From assembly GCA_023627715.1 (NCBI GenBank), contig JAMAHW010000213.1, positions 1-15,678 of the forward strand: a stretch of 15,678 nt of DNA, read 5' to 3'. Below are positions 1 to 8,505 of the stretch, in pieces; the stretch's first letter is position 1, and each line of letters opens with the position of its first letter. The position numbers and the translations under genes were made by a program. The notes under the pieces are model-generated. The model worked only from the letters and a program-made list of their open reading frames with translations. It searched no databases and had not been told where the DNA came from. This DNA is from Periconia sp. R9002. Taxonomy: Eukaryota > Ascomycota > Dothideomycetes > Pleosporales > Periconiaceae.

Positions 1-34
1 AAGTCTAGACTATACTAGAATATATAGGACTACT

Positions 35-2479
35 CTACTTATTACTATTTTTATTACTACTACTTTTTTTACTATTACTCTTATAAGTCTTCTATAGAGT
101 CTCAAGATTCCTACTATATTAGAGATACTTAGGAGAATTAATATAAGAAAGTATAGTATTATAGTTTATAGTAGCTAACTTAATTTAGCTAATAGTAAAA
201 CTTTTAGGGAAACTAACTAAATTAAGTAAATAGGCGTATACTACTTTAGATAAAGTCTTAAAAAAGAAACTATAACTAGTAAAGGCTAAAGTACCTCTAA
301 ATAGAAATATAGATACTTTTAGTTTAGTTTTACTTAGTCTACTAAGATCTACTAGAATATAAGCTATTATAGAAAATAATAGCTTTATACCTTTAAAACT
401 TTTAATTATCTACTTCTTATACTAAAACGTACCTCTATAGTTATCTAAAATATAGGCGGTACTAATATACTTATTATAAACCCCTATAAAAGTTAGAAGT
501 ATATTTATTTTATTTTTATCTAAGTCCTTAAAAGGCTTATAAAGCTCTTTAAGATTCTTTAAATATATTATAACTAGTAAATATATATTAAGAGTTAGAG
601 TGTTAGATTTTTTAATAAACTAGCTTAAACTATTCTAGTCTATAGTTTTTATAATATAACTCTTATAAAGCTAATTAACTTTCTTTATAAAATTTTTAAA
701 AAACTTAGATCTTAATATATACTTTTTTTTTATTAGTATATATAATAAAATTATTAAGACGTATATAAGCTTTCTAAACTTCTAAAGTAATATTTTAGAA
801 TAGGAACTTTTAAGTAGATTACTTTAGTTTATCTAAGTTTTTCTTAGTAATAACTAAATCTACTACTATTTTTTTAAGAGCTACTAACTAAGTAAAAGAT
901 AATACTAAACTATCTCTATAATACTTAAGCTCTTCTAAGTAATTAAAGTAATTAATAACTATACTTAGAAACTTTAATAATTTAATAATCCTAAGTTAAT
1001 TATTAAAAGCTTTAAGAAAATTAAAGAAGCTTTTAGTATTAGTAGTAGTCTAGAGCTAGTATAATAAATTTCTAATAAAAGTATTAACTATCTTAAACTT
1101 TTAAAAAAACTAACTTAGTTTATTTTTAACTACTTTTAAAAACGTAAACCTCTACTTTATTTTAGCTATTTTTACTTAGTTAGTAGTACGTTCCTTTTAT
1201 AAAGTTTAAATAAGCTTTACTTATTAATTAAGCCTTTAAACTAATTTATTATTAGAAGTATTACTTAGATTAGAAGCTACTAAGGTAGACTAAGGTAAAC
1301 TATCTACTTTTTACGCTAACTAAGCTAGCTTTTTTTTATAAATTTTAACTTTATTTTTAAAGTAAGTAGATACTTTTATATTAGCTTAAGTTAAAGTAAG
1401 TATCTAGAGGTTTTAGATATCTTTTTTTAGTATCTTTAAGTAACTATTATATATAAAAATTTTAGTAGTATATTAACCTAGTATCTTTTTTATTATATTC
1501 TTAGACCTAAGGCTACTTTAATTATTATTAAGTTACTTTTTAAGCTTAGAGATTTAAGTATCTATAAATAAAATATAGCTAACTAACTCTAAGTTACTTT
1601 TTATATTTAGAGAACTATTCTAAGCTAAGTTAGTAAAGTCTAGTTTAGGCTAGAACGCTCTAGTACTTACTAAGTTATATAAAATTTTATATTTCTTTTT
1701 TTTACTAGGAGTTATAGAACTAGCTACTTTCTAAGCCTTATACTTAGATATATATTATAAGAGGAAAGAAACTTCCTATTAAGTACTACTATAAAATTAA
1801 AAATAACTAAAACTTTAAGTACTACTAAAATTTTAGCTAGATATAGTTAGTAAAGTTTAATTTAAACTATTTTAAAATATTACTTATAACTAGTACTTTA
1901 TATAAATTTTTTTTAGCTTACTAGTAGCTAGTATAGCGCTACCTATTTTAGGATAAATAACTATTATTTTTCTACTTTTATTTTTAGAGAATATTATAAA
2001 GTAGTGTAGAAGTAGCTTAGTAAAAAGCTTAAAAAAATATTTTTAAAAATAACTTTTATATAATATATTACTATAGGAACGTTTTTAACTTTAGGCTAAT
2101 ATAAAAGGTTAGAATAAAAATAGTCTAAACTAGATTAGAAGGGACTTACTAATCTATACTTACTCTAGAAAGCTATATAGCTAAGGTAAAAGTATCTATT
2201 AGTATACTAACTACTAAAAATTATAGTAGAAGATTATAAAATATAAATATAAAAAATATAACTAAAGATCTTTTTTTAGGTTTTAGTAGCTAACTTTTTA
2301 CCTTAATTAGTAACCTAACCTATATAAAAACTATATATAAAGAGAATAAGAACTATATAATTAGTAAAAACTTTTTTTTAAGCTTTTATAAGGTAGGTAT
2401 TTATAATTTTAATTTTAAAGATAAAGCTAGCTCTAGTATTTATATTTAAAAAAACTAATATCTAAGTTTTAGAAGTTAT
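35..2479 (-). pseudogene. Antisense LTR reading frame, copy 1 (unknown protein, heavily RIPed)
   Basis: This is the partner of the frame at 8506-10980, read on the minus strand of the left repeat. The stop codon (TAG, complement of 35-37) is conserved. The start codon is lost: the position of the ATG in copy 2 reads ATA here (complement of 2477-2479). A 2-bp deletion in a T run at 723-731 shifts the frame, and 27 bp (nine codons) present in copy 2 are absent between 1921 and 2020. Stops are even denser than in copy 2. No function can be assigned; see copy 2 for a description of the protein. Confidence 0.6.
723..731. other. 2-bp deletion in a homopolymer, LTR copy 1
   Basis: Copy 2 reads a mixed C/T tract just before 9204, encoding a run of Glu codons on the minus strand. 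Copy 1 has become an uninterrupted run of T and is 2 bp shorter. The alignment offset between the copies changes from 8471 (position 613) to 8473 (position 731). This breaks the antisense frame in copy 1. Slippage after RIP made a homopolymer is the simplest explanation. Confidence 0.6.
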
Positions 2480-3235
2480 CTTAACTAAAAGAAGCCTAGT
2501 TTAGGCTAAAAAATAAAAAAAGTGTAGTCATAAGTATTAAAAGTAAACGTATAAAGTATAAAGTGTAAAAAAAAAAGAGTATTAGAAAAAGTAATTAAGA
2601 GTAGTAATAGTAAAGTAGTTAGAGTAAGGTTAATAATTAAAAAGAAGTATAAGAAAGTAGAAAGTAGAGTTTTAATTATTACTTTAAGTAGTAGTATTAA
2701 TTTTTTTTTACTTTACATAGTTACGTATACTACGTAATTTAACTTTACCTTTTTTTACTTTACTACTACTTACTAAATACTCTTTCCTTCTTAATTTTTT
2801 TACTATATTAGGAATTCTTACTATAAATATACTCTATAATACTTATCTAAAGTACTCTCTATAAGTCTAGAATAGACTTACTTAAAAGAGGAGATATTAT
2901 TATAAGTTAGCTATATCTAGCCTAAACTAGCTATACTTAGACTAGAGTAACTTAGTATACTCTAAACTAAAAGACTCTAGTAGAAAGACTTTAAATAGTA
3001 ATATTTAGGAAGTATAAAGTAAGTTAGCTATAAATAGAATAGGCTAAATAAAAATAGAGTAGACTAAATATAACTAAGGTAGACTAAACGTAACTAGAGT
3101 AGCCTAAGATAGATAAAAGTAGTAAACACTTATATAGAAAAGAGTAGGTATTTATAGAATTTTTAGCTACTAGTACTTTTAGAATTAAGCTAGTTTAGCC
3201 TATTATCTACTATATCTATAGCCTATTTTTTATAA
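2480..3235. other. LTR 3' segment, upstream of the antisense frame; no gene seen
   Basis: This part of the left LTR lies between the lost antisense start and the LTR end, and it corresponds to 10981-11736 in the right LTR. Around 2520-2700 the plus strand is purine-rich, with many AAG/TAG/AGT triplets and no convincing frame. A 20-bp tandem repeat occupies 3039-3118. If the antisense frame was expressed, its promoter would be expected here; so would the R/U5 part of the LTR on the plus strand. No core promoter element can be trusted in such AT-rich DNA. Confidence 0.5.
3039..3118. repeat. 20-bp imperfect tandem repeat, four units, 5' LTR
   Basis: Four consecutive 20-bp units start at 3039, 3059, 3079 and 3099, sharing a core like TAGACTAAA..TAACTA. 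The middle two are the most alike (GTAGACTAAATATAACTAAG and GTAGACTAAACGTAACTAGA). The same array is present at 11540-11619, so it predates the last transposition. Confidence 0.7.
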
Positions 3236-3248
3236 TTGAACACCTACC
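3232..3248 (+). promoter_or_regulatory. Candidate primer-binding site just inside the 5' LTR
   Basis: The sequence ATAATTGAACACC sits at the junction where the left repeat ends. As I recall it, Tf1 of fission yeast, which primes reverse transcription with the 5' end of its own RNA, has a primer site beginning ATAACTGAACT. The match here is 9 of 11, and one of the two mismatches is a C-to-T change. The motif keeps un-RIPed TG and CA. It is not an obvious tRNA-type site beginning TGG. I did not find a convincing complementary partner in the LTR, so self-priming is only a hypothesis. Confidence 0.35.
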
Positions 3249-3332
3249 CTAAAATAATACTTTAGACTACTTAATCCTAAAACTTATAAAAGAACTCTAT
3301 CTAATATACTAAATATACGCCTTTAAAATATA

Positions 3333-5300
3333 ATAGAAACGTTCTCGCCTCCTAAGCTAGGCTTAGTCTTATCCTACTAGGGGTCTCCTAACCTTAGGAA
3401 AAACTAAGAGGCCTAAAGAGGGACTATTCTAGTCCTGCTTAATAGACACTTAGCTAACCCTAAAACTACCCTTCTACCTCTAATAAATCTAAAGGATTTC
3501 TAGGAAAAAGTTAGGCTTATATAAGATCGCATCTAGTACCTTAAATAATAGAAAGTTATTTAAGCTCTTAAGAACGAGGAGCGAAACCTATAGGGTATAT
3601 AAGCTTAACCTAATCTAGACTAGACTAATCTAGGTCTAGCTGTTTACATTCTATATAAACTTAACCCTAATATAATTTAGTAAACTTATATTATTAGTAA
3701 TAATATTCCTTAATAGCTATTACTACCTATCTATACTACTTACTATCTTCTAAAGCTATACGCACCTAATATATATTATAGGAATAGCGTATAAGAATAT
3801 TATAACTAGATTAGACTAGTAGAGGACTGCGTTAATAACCTAGTTTATTTCTACTATAACTAAAATAAAATTAAGTTTACGTAATATTACTTATCTTTTA
3901 GGGTTTAAGATACGTAGGATAATATCGTAGAAACTACGGACCTATAGGACCTTACTTAGGATAGATTTAAGCTAGCCCTTTAAAATATACTTAGGACTAG
4001 CTATAAGTAGAAGCGCGCAGCGCGTTTTTAACTTAAATCTATTAAGTAGAAGCTAGGCTAGAGTTATTCTAAACTCTTATACGTTCTATAACTCTAGTAG
4101 TAAAAAATAGATAAGAAGAACGCCTTAGATAACTCTAACTATAACTATATCTATAAATTTCTAAATGCTATAGAAGATAAGATCTAAACGCACCCCTTTA
4201 TTATTATAACTAAATAGTTCTTAATTAAATCTCTAGAAACCCGCGTAAATCTAATCTAGAGATAAGAATCTAGATATAAATAGAAATAGTCTAATCTAAA
4301 ACGTTCTAACTAGACTAAATTAGGTTCTAACTCTTTTAAATAAACCTAGAATTTATCCTATAAATCTAGATCTAATAAACTATAAGGCAATAAGTAGAAC
4401 TTTAATAGTAATAAAAAGCGGAAGTTTAATAAGAGTTCTTCTAATATATCTAACTTTCTGCTAAAACGGAATAAGTAGGATAATAAGTAGAAAAAAATAG
4501 ATAAGGATAAAGAGAATTACTACGTCTACTATAAGACGGGCTATTTTACTAAAAAATATAAGGAAAATATCCTACTTAGCTTAGATAAGAAGCTTTCTAC
4601 TCTAGGCGTAGTATACTTCTTAAATAAAAATAAGGTAGACGCCTAACTCTTCTATTCTAACCGCTATAAATATAGAAGATCCTAGATAGAAAACTAGGAG
4701 AGGCGTACTATTTAGGTGCCCTTTAACGTTTACTATCTAGAAGATAAACCTACTATCCTCCTAATCTAGAATTTCTATAAAAGGACTACCCTTATAGATT
4801 TAAGATATAAAGTTAATATTATTAACTTTAACTTCGTTAAAGTAGTAGGGATAAAAGTAAATCTAATAGATTAATCTTTTTAGACTTTAAATAGACAACC
4901 CTTAAAAGTCCTTAGCGTAACCTAGGCACTCTATAAAGTTTCTAACTAGAATAGGTAAGTCTAGTGCAGACTAAGTTTGTTTATAGTTAGTAAGCTTATA
5001 GGATATAACGTAGTACTAGGTTAGCTATAGTTAGAAAATTAGAATCTAAAACTAGATTTCTGCCTTAAAATATTCTTCTATAGCGTAAAGAGTAAGAAGA
5101 ATAGAAGAATTAATATCCTTTCTAGAAAGGAATTCTTAAAGACTATTAATAAAGACCTTTCTAACCTCTAGGCACTTTAATTAGATAACTTAAATAAGGC
5201 TGTTGCTAAACTAGACTAGACTCTCCTAGATTAATATAAAGACTACTAGGATATTTTTAATAAAAAGAAAGCTAAAGAACTAACTACGATTAAAGGGGTC
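3333..5300 (+). pseudogene. Gypsy-1 gag and protease (RIP-inactivated)
   Basis: One plus-strand frame (codons starting at multiples of 3) can be followed from about 3333 to about 5300 through many TAA/TAG codons. The likely start is ATA at 3333, a former ATG followed by GAA ACG TTC TCG. The gag part has a helical, Lys/Glu/Gln-rich N-terminal region at 3480-3600. It ends in a nucleocapsid CCHC knuckle at 4518-4557: spacing C-x2-C-x4-H-x4-C is exact, but all three Cys and the His codons are now Tyr. An aspartic-protease segment follows, with LIDLR (Asp codon at 4797) in the place of the catalytic D-S/T-G. After it comes the linker DIFNKKKAKEL (5250-5282), the usual DVF..KKA..LPP motif before RT. 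Gag, protease and this linker share one frame, as expected for a Tf1/sushi-type single polyprotein. The frame changes near 5290-5312. The exact start is uncertain. Confidence 0.8.
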
Positions 5301-5314
5301 CCTATATAGGCAAT
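5283..5314 (+). other. Probable small deletion with frame change between protease and RT
   Basis: The linker motif AKEL is in the frame of 5250, whereas LYNLSPLEIRALKEY (from about 5314) is one base on. Between them the family normally has about 20-25 residues (HRPYDH-type motif and a Gly-Pro-rich piece), but only about ten codons remain. This suggests a small internal deletion in addition to RIP. A programmed frameshift is less likely because sequence is missing at the same point. Confidence 0.5.
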
Positions 5315-8301
5315 TATACAATCTCTCTCCCCTAGAGATAAGAGCCCTAAAAGAATATATTAATAAATACCTTATTTAAGGATAGATCTAACGCTTAATA
5401 TCTTTTACAGGAGCAGGAGTGTTCTTTACTAAAAAAAAGAATAATAGGCTACGCTTATATATTAATTACTATAGCCTAAATTATATTACTATAAAAAACT
5501 GCTATCTTCTACCCTTAATTTAGGAATCCTTAGATAGACTAGGTTATTCTAAGTACTTTACAAAGCTAGATCTAAGAGACGCTTTCTACTAAATCTAAAT
5601 TAAGCTAGGGGATAAGTAGAAAACTGCGTTCTATACCCGCTATAAACATTTTAAATATACTATTATACCCTTTAGCCTTACTAATACCCTAGTAGTATTC
5701 TAGTTAGTAATTAATACGGCTTTAGTAGATATACTTAACGTATATTATATCTATTACTTAGATAATATCCTTATTTTCTCCTAGACTAAGGAAAAATATA
5801 TTTAGTATATCTAGATAGTCCTACAACGTTTTAGAGAATATTAACTTTATATAAAACTAAGTAAGTACGAGTTTTATACTTTTAGTATAGGATACTTAGG
5901 TTTTATTATCTCTATAAACGGGGTTTATATAGAACTAGAAAGAATTAAGGCAGTCTAAGACTAGCCTAAACCTACTAGTATATAGGAAATTTAGATCTTT
6001 CTAGGCTTTACGAACTACTATTAGTAATTTATTAAAAGTTTTTTAAAAATTACGGCTCTACTCTATAACTATACTAAAAAAGGTAATAGAGCTAAAATTA
6101 GTAGAGCTAAATAATAAAAAGAAGAATTAATACCTATACGCTTTACGCTAAATACTAAATATACTTTCTAAGAGTTAAAGGACTCTTTCTCTTAAAGACT
6201 ATTACTAATATACTTTAACCTAAATAAACTAATTCGCGTAGAGACTAACGTATCCAGCTTTATAATCTCTAGTATACTAAGCTAAACTACTCTAGATAAG
6301 GGCAGTAAAAAGTAGTAGTATCTAGTAGCTTTTTACTTACGAAAAATAAGTTTAGTAGAAAAGAACTATACTACGTATAACTAAGAATTACTTACTATAG
6401 TAGAAGCGTTTAAATATTAGCAATATTATTTTAAAGGCTTAAATAAACTAGTAAAAGTTTTAGCTAATTACTATAACCTTTAAAAGTTTATATCTACTAC
6501 TAGGCTAGTTAGCTACTAAATCTACTAGGCAGAATAGTTAGCATTATTTAACTTTAAAATTACATATAGACTTAGAATATTTAACCCTACAGACGCCCTA
6601 TCTAGGAGGCCTAACTATAAACTATAGGAAAAAGATGCTAGCTAGAACTAGTCTGTCACATTATAGTTATTAAGAGACTAGTTAGGCCTAGAACCTATTA
6701 TACTTAGAGTATATATCTCTGCTTAGCAAAAATACTAAGCAAAGATTAGTCTATAGCTAAGTATAGTATAGCTATAGTAGGTAGAACTAAGTACTAGCTA
6801 ACTCTTAAGCAAAATTAAGAACCTCTAAAGGGAGGACCTAAGAATTAGAACTTTAGAGAAATCCTCTAATAGTATAAGGCTAGAGGACCCCTCCTTAAAG
6901 TATAGCTAGGCTAATAAGGAGGGTAGTTAGAAATATAGGGGAAAGCTATATATCCTAAAAGGCTGCAGACTAGAGGTTATAGAAAGAAACTATAATAGTC
7001 CTATAGTAGGCTATTTTAGGTATTCCTAAACTCTTAAGAGAGTCTAAAAGAACTATTACTAGCTTAAAATAGGTAAGTACGTAAAGAACTATATATAAAC
7101 CTATAACGCTTATAGACGCGTAAAGGCTAGTAGGCATACTAGATATAGTAAACTATTTCTGCTACTACAGCTAAATAAACTATAGTTAGATATCTCCCTA
7201 GATTTTATTATAGACTTACCTAAATATAGGTATAATAAGATAGTCTATAATAGTATTCTAGTAGTCGTAGACTGCTTTACTCTAATAAGCTACTATTTCC
7301 CTACTACTAAAAAAATTAAAGTATATAAATTAGCCACGCTAATATAGGAATAGATCTAGCAATATTATAGAAATATCTTATTAATTATAAGTAATAGAGG
7401 AATAGTTTTTATAGGAGAATACTAGAGTATATTCTACAATAAACTAGGAACGAAAAGACGCCTTTCTACTACCTTTTATCCCTAAACTAATAAATAGACT
7501 AAAAGATAAAACTAAACTATAGAGTAGTACCTCCGCATTTATTATAATTATAAATAAGATAACTAGGCTAGATAGCTAGTTGCAGCTAAACTAGCCTATA
7601 ACAACTTAGTTAATAATACTACTAGAATTACACCCTTCTAGGCAGCGTTTAGTAACCGTATAATATATCTAAATAGACCTAGACTAAGGGATCCTATACT
7701 AGTAAACTATATTTCCTATATATAGGCAAAAACCTTCTAGACTATAAGGGAATACTTAAAGAATAGATTTAAGAAGGTATAGGAATACTAAGCAAAATAC
7801 TACGATAAGAAAAGACTTAATCCCCTAAAGTTCTTACTAAGAGAAAAAGTGTAGTTAGACGCTAGAAATATTACTACTAGAAGACCCTATAAAAAACTAG
7901 ACGCTAAACGAATAGAATGCTCTATTTTAAAATAGGTTAATCTACTTACGTATAAACTTAAGCTACCACTATATCTATTAATTTACCTAGTTTTCTATGT
8001 CTTACTACTAGACAAATTCTATAAGGACCCCTATAGGATACAGCCTCTAGGACCTCCTGTAATTAGTAAGGAGGATCTAGACATATATAAGATATATAAT
8101 ATTAAGAAAAGTAGAACTACTAATAGTAAAACTAAATATTATATAAGCTATAAAAGTTAGGATAAATTATATAATTAATAGCTGCCAGCGGAAGATATTA
8201 ACCTAAACGCTATTAAAAAATTTATAAAGTAATTATAAAAGGTAAGTATACTACAAAATATAGTAAAGTAGTAAGAACGCCCGCCTAAAAAAGGGAGATA
8301 A
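5314..8301 (+). pseudogene. Gypsy-1 pol: RT, RNase H, integrase, chromodomain (RIP-inactivated)
   Basis: One frame runs from about 5314 to the stop at 8299-8301 without net indels, broken only by TAA/TAG codons. RT: KYFTKLDLRDAFY at 5551, GDK.KTAFYTRY, then YLDN at 5755-5766, where the YLDD second Asp has become Asn. RNase H: RVETNVSSF near 6238 (first Asp now Asn), ELLTIVEAFK, and NPTDALSRRPNY ending near 6620. Integrase: zinc region from 6961, with H-to-Y at 6991 and the CxxC cysteines now Tyr; first catalytic Asp kept at 7201; second Asp now Asn at 7393; third Glu now Lys at 7501. After DPYRIQPLGPP (8026-8058), a chromodomain-like module (8086-8215) reads YKIYNIKKSR, KYYISYK and LPAEDI. 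Chromodomains are known to steer such integrases to marked chromatin. The C-terminus PPKKGR is encoded by the polypurine tract. Confidence 0.9.
8086..8215 (+). other. Chromodomain at the integrase C-terminus
   Basis: The residues YKIYNIKKSR, a KYYISYKS(stop)DK core and a LPAEDI ending follow the chromodomain pattern of a variable strand, a Y-x-V-K-W-x-G-like strand and a W-x-P-A-E-x-L helix start. Stops fall where Trp codons are expected. Its presence places the element among chromoviruses. Confidence 0.7.
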
Positions 8302-8303
8302 GA
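8287..8303 (+). promoter_or_regulatory. Polypurine tract overlapping the pol stop codon
   Basis: A purine-rich run, A6 then GGGAGATAAGA, includes the pol stop TAA (8299-8301), probably a former TGA. It is the most PPT-like sequence upstream of the right repeat. The next bases TAG would be TGG before RIP, so an LTR starting TG at 8304 fits. The part of the right LTR that can be compared with the left begins only at 8472, because of the window edge. Confidence 0.5.
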
Positions 8304-8505
8304 TAGCAAAAACTTAAATTCTTATAACTTAAGCTAGACTAGACTAACTAGGATCTACCTACTTTACTAGGTTTAAGAGAAGCTTAGAACTACAGAAACC
8401 CTTTTACTATCTAAAATTACTACTACTAACACCTAAAAAACTATATACCTCTAAAAAAACCTATCTAGAATAAGTCTAGACTGTGCTAGAATACATAGGA
8501 CTACC

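Larger units (their letters stand above)
1..3235 (+). repeat. 5' LTR copy (truncated by window edge)
   Basis: Collinear with 8472-11736 over its whole length. Position 1 matches 8472, and the shared sequence ends with a T-rich stretch and TATAA at 3235 and 11736. Most differences are transitions, and this copy is clearly the more AT-rich. Length differences I can place are a 2-bp loss in a T run at 723-731 and 27 bp missing between 1921 and 2020. The original TG...CA termini cannot be confirmed because RIP converts both dinucleotides to TA. It contains a minus-strand reading frame (35-2479) and a 20-bp tandem repeat (3039-3118). Confidence 0.85.

Noticed and set aside
2520..2700. CRISPR-like or regularly spaced repeat
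   Set aside because: Purine-rich sequence with loose AGTA/AAG repetition but no fixed repeat length or spacer; the host is eukaryotic.
1..3235. Long repeats as two independent DNA transposons flanking a Gypsy element
   Set aside because: They are in the same orientation, end directly at the primer-site and polypurine positions, and show no terminal inverted repeats; not fully excluded because the left end is missing.
3236..3550. Short LTR pair inside the long repeats (3236-3550 against 8225-8471)
   Set aside because: The two stretches show no visible similarity, and the first contains the gag start while the second contains the pol end.
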